A DNA stretch of 64,000 nt from Butyrivibrio sp. CB08 (GTDB lineage: Bacteria > Bacillota > Clostridia > Lachnospirales > Lachnospiraceae), in NCBI RefSeq assembly GCF_003625485.1, contig NZ_RAIR01000008.1, positions 62,001-126,000 on the forward strand, written 5' to 3'. Shown piece after piece: positions 39,271-48,818 of the stretch. How positions within the stretch are numbered: the stretch's first letter is position 1; each line of letters starts with the position of its first letter. A program made the translations under genes and the position numbers. Under the pieces are notes generated by a model. The model saw only the letters and a program-made list of their open reading frames with translations. It ran no database searches and was not told where the DNA came from.

Positions 39271-41726
39271 GATACTGTCTCCTCCTCTATATTTTCATTG
39301 TTTTCATCGATCATGGTAACATCGCCGTTCTCAATGTAGGCGCTGACATTACCTTTTACAATGGCATGAACAACACCGTTTACCGTTCCGTCAATATGGC
39401 CACGTACAAGACCATCAATACGCATTGTTCCTGTTCGCTGTTTGTTAGAAAGTGGCATATTCATAACAAAGGCAGTAAGCTCAATAACCTTATCACCCAC
39501 AAGCAGGATCTGAGGAAGAACAAACATGGTTACAAAAATGGAAATGATTGTTCCTCGTCCAAGGCACTTTCCAATACCATAGATAGCGCAGTCAGATGTC
39601 ATCCTACCAATAAGTGTTCCGGCTACAGCCAGCATGGTTCCGGAGGTAATGATCGTAGGGAATGACAGGTTCATGGTATCGATGATGGCATCTCTTTTGC
39701 CCATGGTCTCTCTAAGCTCTGTGTATCTGCCAGCTATAACGATGGCATAGTCGATATTAGCACCCATCTGGATGGAGCTAACGATCAGATATCCCAGGAA
39801 AAAGAGATTGTCGTGGAATACTGCAGGGAATGAGAAGTTGATCCAGATACATCCCTGAATGACTGCAATAAGAAGTACAGGCATTCCTGCAGATTTGAAG
39901 GTGAAAAGAAGAACTACCAAAACCGCCAGGATAGAGATAACGCTGGTAACTGTATTGTCTCTCGCAAAGCACTTCTTGAGGTCATACTGGCTGACAGACT
40001 CACCAACAACGTAGATCTTATCTTCGTCATAGTATTTCTCTGTGATCTTGTGCATCTGGTCAATAAAGTCAAAGGTCTCATCAGACTCTTCAGGAAGTGT
40101 CAGATAAACCAGGATTCTGGAATACTCTTCGCCCTGGAGCTGATCCTTGGCAAAGGTCATCATCCTGTTGGCATCATCAAGCTTTTTCATCAGGTCGTCG
40201 CTTAAGGTAACATAGCCCTCCTCAACTTCCTGATAAACAAACATGAACATGTCTATAAGAGGAACCTTGTAGTTACCAAGGCCATTAACAGCCTTGGCGT
40301 AATCCTCATCATTAACAGCATAAGCCGCATAAACAACCTCTGCTATCTCATAGTCGATATTAAGAAGTTCAGAAAACTGTCTAGGAGTGAGCTTTTCAGT
40401 AAGGGTATATCCGTTAAGCGCCTCAGTGTTTGCAAGACCTGTTATGGATGAGACCTCATCATAAGTAAGAAGGTCATCTATAAGTCTCTTCTCTTTTTCA
40501 TAGTCGCCTGAAGGGAATACCAGAGCCACCATGTTGTCAGAGTTAAAGTTCTCCTTTTGCATGTTCTGATCAGCCTGTACTTCATTAATAAGAGGAGGCG
40601 TGATCTTGGTGTAGCCATAAACGTAAGGAGTCTTGGCAGAAACCCTGTTTGCAATGATGATAAGGATTACAAATGCAGGAGCAATGATATACCTTGATGC
40701 ATAAGCGAATTTACCAACAAATGGAATCTGAGGAACGAAGTTCCTGTGCTGGGTCCTCTCCATGAGTGGCGCAAATATCATGATGATACCAGGCATCAGG
40801 AGGAATACAGACAGAAGGCTGAGAAGGATAGCCTTGATAAGGACAATACCCATATCCGAGCCAATTCCAAACTGCATGAACAGCATGGCGATAAGACCAC
40901 CAATAGTGGTCAGGGAACTTCCGGAGATCTCCGGAATTGATTTGGAAAGGGCAACGATACAGGCTTCACGATAAGGCAGCTCTGCATGTTCCTCTTTATA
41001 ACGATTCAGGAAAATGACTGCGTAGTCGACAGACAGTGCCAGCTGCAGCACGATGGTCACAGAGTCTGATACAAAAGAGATCGTTCCAAGAAGGAAGTTG
41101 GTTCCCATCTGAACAAGAGCAGCTGATCCAAAGGTTAAGAGCAGAACCGGAACCTCTGCATAGGCCTGTGATGTAAGTAGTAAAACAGCAACTACAACGA
41201 TAACTACTATAATAGAGATGACGTTCATCTCCTTATTGATAAGTTCTGACTGGGTGTCACCAAGTGTGGTTGAGATGTAGGAATCATAGGGCTCAAAATA
41301 CTCTTTTACCTGCTCAAGAAGAACAAGGCACTGCTCATCCTTCTCGTCGTAGTCGAAGGTGATATTAAAAAGAGCTGATCCGTTATTGTAATGATCCTTG
41401 GTATCATCTACTTCTGCAGAAAATACACCATCCATATCCTCGAGATGAGCCTGAATCTCAAGTGCCTGATCATAGGAAATATTGGCAACCATCACCTTAA
41501 CAGAGCCATAGGTCTTAAACTGTTCCTCCATGAGGTCCAGACCCTGCCTTGTCTCTGATGCGCCAGGAAGATACTGCGCAAGTTCATTTTCGACACTTAC
41601 CCAGTTTCTTGAAATTGCTGAGAATATACACAAGATTGCATATATCAGAAAGAAAAGATTGCGTTTATCTACAATAAACGCACAGATTTTGAGCATAAAA
41701 CTGTTGCCAGTTTTTTCTTTTTCCAT
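39267..41726 (-). CDS. MMPL/RND-superfamily transporter with beta-repeat tail
   Basis: This 819-residue protein has two homologous halves of about six transmembrane helices, each with a large external loop. The MMPL motif appears twice (LALSVDYAVIFLNRYKEEH and QMGANIDYAIVIAGRYTE). RND/MMPL proteins use the proton motive force to move lipids, polyketides or hydrophobic compounds. After the last helix, the C-terminal ~55 residues form an unusual repeat (MRIDGLVRGHIDGTVNGVVH then AIVKGNVSAYIENGDVTMI) resembling a short bactofilin-like beta-helix. The gene leads the pair with the GLUG surface protein. Substrate unknown. Confidence 0.87.
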   Translation of the reverse strand: MEKEKTGNSFMLKICAFIVDKRNLFFLIYAILCIFSAISRNWVSVENELAQYLPGASETRQGLDLMEEQFKTYGSVKVMVANISYDQALEIQAHLEDMDGVFSAEVDDTKDHYNNGSALFNITFDYDEKDEQCLVLLEQVKEYFEPYDSYISTTLGDTQSELINKEMNVISIIVVIVVVAVLLLTSQAYAEVPVLLLTFGSAALVQMGTNFLLGTISFVSDSVTIVLQLALSVDYAVIFLNRYKEEHAELPYREACIVALSKSIPEISGSSLTTIGGLIAMLFMQFGIGSDMGIVLIKAILLSLLSVFLLMPGIIMIFAPLMERTQHRNFVPQIPFVGKFAYASRYIIAPAFVILIIIANRVSAKTPYVYGYTKITPPLINEVQADQNMQKENFNSDNMVALVFPSGDYEKEKRLIDDLLTYDEVSSITGLANTEALNGYTLTEKLTPRQFSELLNIDYEIAEVVYAAYAVNDEDYAKAVNGLGNYKVPLIDMFMFVYQEVEEGYVTLSDDLMKKLDDANRMMTFAKDQLQGEEYSRILVYLTLPEESDETFDFIDQMHKITEKYYDEDKIYVVGESVSQYDLKKCFARDNTVTSVISILAVLVVLLFTFKSAGMPVLLIAVIQGCIWINFSFPAVFHDNLFFLGYLIVSSIQMGANIDYAIVIAGRYTELRETMGKRDAIIDTMNLSFPTIITSGTMLAVAGTLIGRMTSDCAIYGIGKCLGRGTIISIFVTMFVLPQILLVGDKVIELTAFVMNMPLSNKQRTGTMRIDGLVRGHIDGTVNGVVHAIVKGNVSAYIENGDVTMIDENNENIEEETVS

Positions 41727-41844
41727 ACTATCTCCCCCAGATAATCCTCTCCCAAAAAACTAAAAAATATTCACGGTATAGTATACACCATCCTCGGTTT
41801 TTTGACCATAAGTCACTAATCAAAATTATTCTCATTACACTTAA

Positions 41845-41880
41845 ATTAATAGAAATACTCCCTGCCTAAACGGCAGGGAG
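41845..41880 (-). terminator. intrinsic terminator after the coiled-coil protein gene
   Basis: CTCCCTGCC and GGCAGGGAG arms (41872-41880 and 41858-41866) form a perfect 9-bp stem with a 5-base loop. TATTTCTATT follows on the minus strand. The rest of the gap to 41727 holds a possible -10 (TATACT) for the MMPL gene without a clear -35. Confidence 0.85.
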
Positions 41881-41927
41881 CATCTCTTCGTGTGTGGGTA
41901 TATATGTGGATGTAATTAGTAAAAACC

Positions 41928-44900
41928 TTATTTTGTTTCCTTATTTGTAGCAGCTTCCTTTGCTTTCTTTCTTCTGTAAAGTTCCTCTACAGAAACACCC
42001 GTAACAGCTGCGATGATAAGAAGCCACCACCATGAGTAGCCCTGCTTTTCCTCCTCAGGAATCGCTGCTGAAAGTGCAACCTCAGGATCTTCGATTGCTA
42101 CAGTATCAACTGTTGATCTGTCAGGAGTCTGAAGAGTCAGTGTATCTGCTTCATCTACTACTGAAGTCTCAACATTTTCTCCAGTAGAAACAAGTGTTGC
42201 TACACCTCCCCTGCTTGTTCTTCCATTTCCTGCAACCTGCTCTGACTGCTCATCAGCAGCATAAGCTGTGCTTGATGATGCAGCCCTGCCTGCTGCACTT
42301 ACAATAGTAGTAATGATTGTATCGTCTGTAGTCTGGCTCTGGCCTTCATAGTTATCGCCTGAAGAAGACCTCACTCTATAGGTTCCTGAACTAAGTGCAT
42401 CAAGAGCTCTCTGGGCGTCAGCCTGTGCATTCTCAAGATGAGTATTCGCTTCATAAAGAGATTCAAGGGCACTGTTATAACTGCCAAGAGCTTCGTTGTA
42501 ATAATTCTCTAAAACTGTAACAGCTTCATCGCTGACATGAGCCTGTGCTTTAAGCTCTTTGAGCTTATTAGCTGCAGCAACCACCTTATCATAAGCAGCC
42601 TTTACGTTATCAAACCTTGTCTTGGCATTATTTCTTGCCTGTGTGAGGTTTGTAACTGCAGTCTGCGCACCTTCCTGGGCTGTCTGTGCACTTTCAAGTT
42701 CCTGCTTTGCAGTATTAAGTGCGCTCTCGGCTTCGTTCTTATTTCTGTTTGCAATCCTTAATGCTTCCTGAGCTTTATCATTTTTAGCCTTTTCTTCATC
42801 ATACTTATCTACAGTACCGCCAAATAAAAATTCAGCAAGTTTCAAAGCGTCTGATGCCTGTGATACGCCAAGCTTCTTAGCCTCCACATCACCTTTAGCA
42901 AGTTCATAGGCCAGTGAAAGTCTGTTATATTCACCCTTTGCATCACGCTCTGCATCTAATGCATCCTCGTAATCCTTCCAGGCTTTCTTAGCTTCATCAG
43001 ACTTTTTACCATATTTCTCAGAGGTCTTTTCATAGGCAGCCTTAGTATCAGTCACATTAGAAGCCGCAGCAGAGGCTTTAGACTCTGCACTGTTCTTCTT
43101 ATCCAGAAGATCGCTCTCTGTCTTACGGAGACTCTCAAGCTCGCCCTGAGCCTTTGAAAGTTTTGCACTTGCCTCATCAACCGCTTTCTGAGCCTTTCCT
43201 TTTTCTGTGTTTGCAGCATCAAGTGCTGTCTTAGCTTCACTTGCAAGCGCTGCTGCGTCATCATACTGAGACTGATAATTATTGACAACAGCCTGTGCTG
43301 CGTCAACCGCATCCTTCTTTTCCTGAAGAGCTGTACTTGCTGTAAGCTGCTTGGCAGCCTTATCTGCTATATCATCAACAGCAGTCTGATATCTTGTATC
43401 AGCGTCATTCTTATCTGCAATGGCCTGATTTTTCTTTTCCTGCCAGGTCTCAATTATACCCTGCTGCTCAGCAATATTTGTGTTTGCAGTAGCGATTATT
43501 CCCTGCTGCTTGGTAAGTTCACTTAAGGCACCTGAGATCTTGTCATCTATATCTTTTATCTGTCTCTCAAGATTTCCAATCTGTCTGTTAAGGTCAGTCT
43601 GGTCTGTACTTGCTTTATCAGCTAATCCCTTAGCTGCATCTCTCTTACTCTCAAGAGCGCTCTTTTCATTCTCAAGCTCTGTCTTATCTGAATTAAGCTT
43701 TGTAAGAATGCCATTTTGCTTATCAATTTCATCATTAGCTGCAGAAATCTTGCCTTCCTCAGCTCTGATCTTGCCATTTGCATCGTCAATCTTACCCTGG
43801 GCTGTCTGCTTTGCATTCTCCGCCTTAGTATTTGCCTCATTGTAAGCGCCAAGTGCTGAATTTGCTTCTGACTGAGCCTGGTTTGCAGCATCTACAGCAT
43901 CCTTATTTTCTTTTTTATACTTTTCTACAGCTGCCTCTGCCGTTGAAACTTTACTTGTTGTGCTTTCAACCAGATCCTTTGCATCTTGAACAGCCTTTTT
44001 AGCAGCAGCTGTATCAATCTGGTACTGGGTTGTACCATTTCTGTAATCCAGTTCGCTAAATACAGGTGTCTGAACTGGAGGATTTGAAAACAGACCTAAG
44101 CCGCCTGTCTTTTTATCCTTTGAAAGAATGGTGATGTGATCAGTGTATCTTTCCCAGTTATTACCAATATGTTCTTCGTTAGCGGTTCTGGTATCAAAGT
44201 TGTAAATACCCAGAGACACTCTTCTGCCGTTCTCATAGTAATATGGCTCGATATAGTTATTCTGCCAGCCAAGAATATTCTCTCCAATTGATTCTTCAAA
44301 CTGTATCTTATTGGGATCCAGCCCTGGATTCTGCTGGTAGATATAATATTTGATAAGGTCTTTTGCTATCTGAGTATTATTATTAAGTGATCTGGTCGTA
44401 TTTGTCCTCTGATCAAGATCTTCACTTATTCTATCAAGCTGCGTTGCTCCTGCATATTTCTGCTGAGCAGCTTTAAGATCTTTATCAGCTTGTTCCTTTG
44501 CTGCATCGGCTGCCCCCTTTGCTTCCTCAGCCTTCTTAAGGGCATCTTCAAGACCTGCAAGGGCTCCTTTTTTCTGATCTGCTATACTCTGTTTGTTTTC
44601 ATACTCTTTATACTTACCAGATGCTATATCTGCAAGACCCTGAGCATCTGTCATCTCCTGATTTGCTTTTGAGAGATCTCTTTCATAGTCAGCCTTATCT
44701 GTGCCAGCCTTTTTAATGATACCCTGCTGTTTTTTGATCTCATCATCAGCACCGCTGATCTTACCCTCAAGCTCTTTTATCTGATTCTCAAGTCCGGTAA
44801 CAGCCTGCTGTGCTTCCTGTGCTTCTTTAGACTTTTCGCCATAGGTGCTGATAGCTGTGGCCAGATCCTGTTTTGCCTTGGCAAGATCTGACTGCTTTGA

Positions 44901-46706
44901 AGTCTTATCCTGCTCAGCCTGAGACTTTATCCTGTTCTGAGTCTCGATTGCTGCATTGGCGCCATCGATAACTCCATTAAGTCTTGTAATCTCCTTATTA
45001 GCATCATCAATCTTTTTCTGAGCTGCATTGATCCTGTCCTGAGCAGCATCTGATTCTGCCTTGATTCCATTTGCTTTTGTAGTTGCATCATTTACAGCCT
45101 TAACAGCATTATCAAATGCTGTCTGTGCAACATTCTTTGCATCATTGGCTTTCTTTAGTTCATCTTTCTTACCATTAAGCAGGCCTTCTTTTGTATCTGC
45201 ATCGGCTTTAAGGTTGTTGTACTCAGTCTCTTTTTGTGAATGCAGTAAAGCCTTAGCCTGTGCGTTCTCTGATGCTTTTGTGGCAGCCTCAGATAGTTTG
45301 TTTACTTCTTCCTGCTTGCTGTCAGCTTTTGCCTTTGCATTGTTGTATTCGTTAAGTGCCTTCTTAGCAGCCTTTGAATCGATTCCTTCCTGCTTTACAG
45401 CCGTATTATAAGTATTCCAAGCCAAAAGAGCTTCCTCTTCGGCCTTCTTCTTTTCCTCAGCAGCCTTAAGGTAAGCATTGTATGCATCATCAGAAGCTGT
45501 TATTGCATCCTGATAATCCTTTAGGGCATCCGCCTTAGCTGTCTTTGCAGCGTCGCGCTTTTTAACCGACTCGTTGTAATCGTTCTGAACATATTCAAGG
45601 TTTTCTTCGCATAAGGTGATAGCTGCAACTGCTAGCTGATACTCACTTAAATATCTGTCAAAATTCTTCTGGGCAAGAGCAGCGTCAACCGCCTTTTCTC
45701 TGGCAATCTTGGCCTTGCTGTCATAGTCGCTCTGGGCCCTGTCAGCAGCTTCCTGCCTGGTCTTTAATGTTTCATCAGCCTGTCCTTTTGTCTCTACTGC
45801 TCTTTCAAGGGCTTCCTGAGCCGCATCCAGCTCACTTTGAGCTTCATTAAGAGCTTCCTGAGCCGCCAAAAGAGCTGCTTCCACCTTATCATCGCCTGCA
45901 TTGATAAAGTTTCCATCCTCATTAAGACTGGTATCAAGGTCCCCAAGTCCTAACTCTTTCATTATTTCTTTAAGCTTATCCTCTGCAGCTTTAACCTTCT
46001 TTTCTGCTTCGTCATAAGCATTTTTCGCATCCTTATATTCCTTCTCAGCTGCCTCAGCATAGTTCTTGGCACTCTCAACGGCTGTTTCTGCCTTCTCAAC
46101 CATTTGCTGAGCTTCATCTGCTGCAGTCTGAGCATTCTCTGCCATCACTCTTGAAGCAGCCTTGGCATTTTCAGCAGCTTTCTCAGAATCATAAATAGTA
46201 CTTCCTGCCTGCACTATAGCGTCAGCAGAAGCCTTGGCAACTTCTTCATCCTCTATGATCTTTATAACAGCCTCATCCACATCGCTCTTTTCATTTGCCG
46301 CAGCGTTTGCGTATCTGTCAGCATTATCTATGTCATCCTGTCCGGATTCATCCTGATACTCTGAAACAGCCTTTGAAGCTTCAGAATTTAAACCATCAAG
46401 TTCTTTAACTTCTTCAGCTACACCAATAAGAGCACCAGTTATTTCTACTGCATGCTCTTCATCCATTGATTCATTAACAGACTTTGCTGCTTCTCCAATT
46501 TTAGCTGAAGTCTCCTGATTAAGGGGAGTCTCTACTGTAGTTAAGTTAATTCCCTGATCAGTTGATTCATTATTCTGTGGAACTTCAGGAAGGTCTGTTC
46601 CATTTGCTTCATTTGCAAAAACAGTTATTGGCTGCATTGCCATGGTTGCACTAATACCGATTGTCAGTGCTTTAATTATCTGTCTGTCTAATGTGTTTCT
46701 TTTCAT
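41928..46706 (-). CDS. 1592-residue coiled-coil surface protein
   Basis: The protein has a signal peptide (ALTIGISATMAMQPITVFA) and two very long Ala/Lys/Glu/Asp-rich coiled-coil regions, at about 130-785 and 935-1480, rich in heptads such as AQTAADEAQQMVEKAETAVE. A globular island at about 795-930 (DLIKYYIYQQNPGLDP, YYYENGRRVSLGIYNF) breaks the coil. The C-terminus has a hydrophobic WWWLLIIAAVTGVSVEELY segment and a basic end, so it is membrane-anchored rather than sortase-anchored. I recognise no catalytic domain. GAGGGATAAAT precedes the ATG. It follows the PilZ gene by 43 bases. The fibrous shape suggests an adhesin, spacer or wall-spanning scaffold; this is inference. Confidence 0.85.
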   Translation of the reverse strand: MKRNTLDRQIIKALTIGISATMAMQPITVFANEANGTDLPEVPQNNESTDQGINLTTVETPLNQETSAKIGEAAKSVNESMDEEHAVEITGALIGVAEEVKELDGLNSEASKAVSEYQDESGQDDIDNADRYANAAANEKSDVDEAVIKIIEDEEVAKASADAIVQAGSTIYDSEKAAENAKAASRVMAENAQTAADEAQQMVEKAETAVESAKNYAEAAEKEYKDAKNAYDEAEKKVKAAEDKLKEIMKELGLGDLDTSLNEDGNFINAGDDKVEAALLAAQEALNEAQSELDAAQEALERAVETKGQADETLKTRQEAADRAQSDYDSKAKIAREKAVDAALAQKNFDRYLSEYQLAVAAITLCEENLEYVQNDYNESVKKRDAAKTAKADALKDYQDAITASDDAYNAYLKAAEEKKKAEEEALLAWNTYNTAVKQEGIDSKAAKKALNEYNNAKAKADSKQEEVNKLSEAATKASENAQAKALLHSQKETEYNNLKADADTKEGLLNGKKDELKKANDAKNVAQTAFDNAVKAVNDATTKANGIKAESDAAQDRINAAQKKIDDANKEITRLNGVIDGANAAIETQNRIKSQAEQDKTSKQSDLAKAKQDLATAISTYGEKSKEAQEAQQAVTGLENQIKELEGKISGADDEIKKQQGIIKKAGTDKADYERDLSKANQEMTDAQGLADIASGKYKEYENKQSIADQKKGALAGLEDALKKAEEAKGAADAAKEQADKDLKAAQQKYAGATQLDRISEDLDQRTNTTRSLNNNTQIAKDLIKYYIYQQNPGLDPNKIQFEESIGENILGWQNNYIEPYYYENGRRVSLGIYNFDTRTANEEHIGNNWERYTDHITILSKDKKTGGLGLFSNPPVQTPVFSELDYRNGTTQYQIDTAAAKKAVQDAKDLVESTTSKVSTAEAAVEKYKKENKDAVDAANQAQSEANSALGAYNEANTKAENAKQTAQGKIDDANGKIRAEEGKISAANDEIDKQNGILTKLNSDKTELENEKSALESKRDAAKGLADKASTDQTDLNRQIGNLERQIKDIDDKISGALSELTKQQGIIATANTNIAEQQGIIETWQEKKNQAIADKNDADTRYQTAVDDIADKAAKQLTASTALQEKKDAVDAAQAVVNNYQSQYDDAAALASEAKTALDAANTEKGKAQKAVDEASAKLSKAQGELESLRKTESDLLDKKNSAESKASAAASNVTDTKAAYEKTSEKYGKKSDEAKKAWKDYEDALDAERDAKGEYNRLSLAYELAKGDVEAKKLGVSQASDALKLAEFLFGGTVDKYDEEKAKNDKAQEALRIANRNKNEAESALNTAKQELESAQTAQEGAQTAVTNLTQARNNAKTRFDNVKAAYDKVVAAANKLKELKAQAHVSDEAVTVLENYYNEALGSYNSALESLYEANTHLENAQADAQRALDALSSGTYRVRSSSGDNYEGQSQTTDDTIITTIVSAAGRAASSSTAYAADEQSEQVAGNGRTSRGGVATLVSTGENVETSVVDEADTLTLQTPDRSTVDTVAIEDPEVALSAAIPEEEKQGYSWWWLLIIAAVTGVSVEELYRRKKAKEAATNKETK

Positions 46707-46749
46707 ATTTATCCCTCACACGAATTGCCTGGTCCAGTTAACCTGAAAC

Positions 46750-47070
46750 TTACTCTTCTATTCCAGCTCCGATATGCTCAAACAGATATGTGAGCACCTC
46801 GTTTGTAAACTTCTTTGAGCTAAATGCAACGATCCTTGATCCGTCTTCTTTTTCATCTTCTCTAATAACATCCGCATACATTATGATGGTCTCAGCAACT
46901 ACAACCACATCTTTTCCAAGAAGCTTTGGTGTATCACTTGAAACTTCAATTGCGATGCCCAAAGGGCTGATGTTCTTTACCTGTCCGTAAAACTTCTCCT
47001 GTGTTTCTCTGTCTACGATCACGCTGTTTGCACTGTAAGCTACTCGGTTAATCTGTCTTCTCTCTTCCAT
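46750..47070 (-). CDS. PilZ-domain protein
   Basis: This 106-residue single-domain protein has the cyclic di-GMP binding pattern: RRQINR at the N-terminus and, about 30 residues later, NISPLGIAIE (the (D/N)xSxxG motif). It likely senses c-di-GMP in the cytoplasm. It has its own promoter and sits 43 bases ahead of the giant coiled-coil protein gene, suggesting that the second messenger affects that surface protein or that both are simply coexpressed. Confidence 0.85.
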   Translation of the reverse strand: MEERRQINRVAYSANSVIVDRETQEKFYGQVKNISPLGIAIEVSSDTPKLLGKDVVVVAETIIMYADVIREDEKEDGSRIVAFSSKKFTNEVLTYLFEHIGAGIEE

Positions 47071-47124
47071 GTGAAAATCCTCTTTTCCTATAGAATCAGT
47101 GTTTCTAATTACATCCCAGGAATG

Positions 47125-47153
47125 ACTATAATCATAGTTTTAACACATTTCAA
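47125..47153 (-). promoter_or_regulatory. promoter of the PilZ/coiled-coil unit
   Basis: TTGAAA (47148-47153) and TATAGT (47125-47130) are 17 bases apart on the minus strand, about 55 bases before the PilZ start. The remaining upstream gap to 47220 shows nothing else recognisable. Confidence 0.6.
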
Positions 47154-47220
47154 CATAAATTCACTTCTTTATGATTTATTTCAGATTCCCTTAAGAGACT
47201 TTAGAAGCTGTTTACATTTT

Positions 47221-47277
47221 TTACAAAAAACAAGGGTGTGTTTTGTAAGTTTGTTCTAAAACCCACTAAACACACCC
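47221..47277 (-). terminator. intrinsic terminator of the PFL/membrane protein unit
   Basis: GGGTGTGTTT and AAACACACCC arms (47268-47277 and 47234-47243) form a 10-bp stem over a 24-base loop. TTGTTTTTTG follows on the minus strand. Confidence 0.8.
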
Positions 47278-47312
47278 GTAATATACAGATATATATTCAG
47301 TTAAAAGAGATA

Positions 47313-48023
47313 TCACTTTCTCATAATATTTTTAAACCACCGCCAGGACATTCTTCGATTCAGTTCAGAAATTCCAAAAGCCAAAAGATATGCACTGCCA
47401 TAGATCACCACAAAAGTAACCAGTATCAGCCACACTGGCATATTTGCAAAATCAAGGAAGAAGTATGGGATCATATCTCCGCTTATGGTCCCAGTCTGAA
47501 TAAGCGTAATGATGATAACTGCATAGAAGGTCACAAACCATGTACCCCTAAGTCTCTTAAGGGGCTTGATCTTACCAATAGGAGCATCATTTAATACAAA
47601 TGAAGAAATAGTAAGGATCGGGATAAGGATATGCATGTTAAACATATCGAATCTGAAGATATGCATATGCTCTTCAAAGAAAGGAAGCTGGCTCATGAGC
47701 ACAACCACCATGATAAGGGCCTCAGCCACAGCGCATGAGAGTCTTACATAATATGCAGAAAGAGATGTAACCTCGGTCTTGCCATACATCTCTATGAGGT
47801 TTACCACTATATAGATAAGAGCTCCTACAGTGGTAAATATTGTTCCATCAACCGTAAGCCATCTGAAAGTAAGTATCCCCTCTTTATCAAATTTGAAGAT
47901 AAAAAACACAGACAGAACACCAAGAATAAAAATGAGGGAGCAGACAGCTATATTTACCCTCTTCTTCATCCGGTAGCGTCTTGTATAATCCTGCTCAAAA
48001 GCCTCTAAATTGACATCTTTCAT
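47313..48023 (-). CDS. Pr6Pr-like integral membrane protein
   Basis: This 236-residue protein has six predicted transmembrane helices (NIAVCSLIFILGVLSVFFIF and others) and features of the Pr6Pr/FAR-17a-like membrane family (TVDGTIFTTVGALIYIVVNL near residues 57-76). No catalytic function is established for the bacterial members. It starts directly after the stop of the YwaF-like gene and ends its unit at a strong terminator. Confidence 0.65.
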   Translation of the reverse strand: MKDVNLEAFEQDYTRRYRMKKRVNIAVCSLIFILGVLSVFFIFKFDKEGILTFRWLTVDGTIFTTVGALIYIVVNLIEMYGKTEVTSLSAYYVRLSCAVAEALIMVVVLMSQLPFFEEHMHIFRFDMFNMHILIPILTISSFVLNDAPIGKIKPLKRLRGTWFVTFYAVIIITLIQTGTISGDMIPYFFLDFANMPVWLILVTFVVIYGSAYLLAFGISELNRRMSWRWFKNIMRK

Positions 48024-48779
48024 TTACTTCTCCCTGATCTTTTTCTTTTGAAGAAAATCAAAAATCATAAAGGAAAGCGTACACATTACAAAAGCAAGAA
48101 GAACTATGCAGGTAATGTACATTGTATAGTCATACTTCTCATAGATAAAAAGAAACGGATTGTTGAGGTCTGGCCTTTCAAGGAACCAGTAGTTCTGATG
48201 AAAAACATGATCAGCAAATACTACAATTGGTAAGAGCACTGCCAGCGCAACAAACGCATGGATAATGCTCATATAACTTATGGTGACACGCCCACATCTC
48301 CACATACAGACAGGAATAAGAATGATTAGCCCGTGCCATAAGTAGCTGTAAATACTTAGGAAATTAAAAGGAGGATAGAATCCAATCCAGTTAGGGAAAA
48401 ACAGCGCCATCATAGCCCCGGGGATGATCATAAGAATACCGGCTTCAGCTGCATATTCTGCTATCTTTTTGGATCTGCTAAAGGCTGCGATGGGGAAAAG
48501 ATATATCCCGATACTGCAAAGATACAGAGGAAAATATTGCGCATCAAACACACCCTCGATAATTAGAACAATGATCTTAAAGATCTCTACAACAGGTAAT
48601 GTAAGTGCGCATACTTTAAGGAATATATCCTGCTTTTTGTCATCCATGCGGCAAAAAGCAGAATATAAAATGATATTGATAACAAGCAGCACCAAAAGAG
48701 ATATAAGGTGCTTGGCAGAAAACAGGTCATACCCCATCTGCCCAGGTAAAAGAGTTTTTTCAAGCCAGAAGTACTTCAT
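48024..48779 (-). CDS. YwaF/TIGR02206-like integral membrane protein
   Basis: This protein of about 251 residues has seven hydrophobic segments and the TIGR02206-type elements LPLYLCSIGIYLFPIAAF and FLSIYSYLWHGLIILIPVC. The function of the family is unknown. The start at 48779 is chosen over a GTG two codons upstream because GGAGGTG is then correctly spaced. It abuts the next membrane protein gene, and the two probably act together or share a fold. Confidence 0.75.
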   Translation of the reverse strand: MKYFWLEKTLLPGQMGYDLFSAKHLISLLVLLVINIILYSAFCRMDDKKQDIFLKVCALTLPVVEIFKIIVLIIEGVFDAQYFPLYLCSIGIYLFPIAAFSRSKKIAEYAAEAGILMIIPGAMMALFFPNWIGFYPPFNFLSIYSYLWHGLIILIPVCMWRCGRVTISYMSIIHAFVALAVLLPIVVFADHVFHQNYWFLERPDLNNPFLFIYEKYDYTMYITCIVLLAFVMCTLSFMIFDFLQKKKIREK

Positions 48780-48818
48780 AGTCACCTCCAGACATTTATT
48801 TATACTCTTATTCTACCA

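Noticed and set aside
43052..46400. Open frames on the opposite and alternate strands of the coiled-coil gene
   Set aside because: They arise from the biased Ala/Glu/Lys codons of the real gene, lack ribosome binding sites and resemble no protein family.
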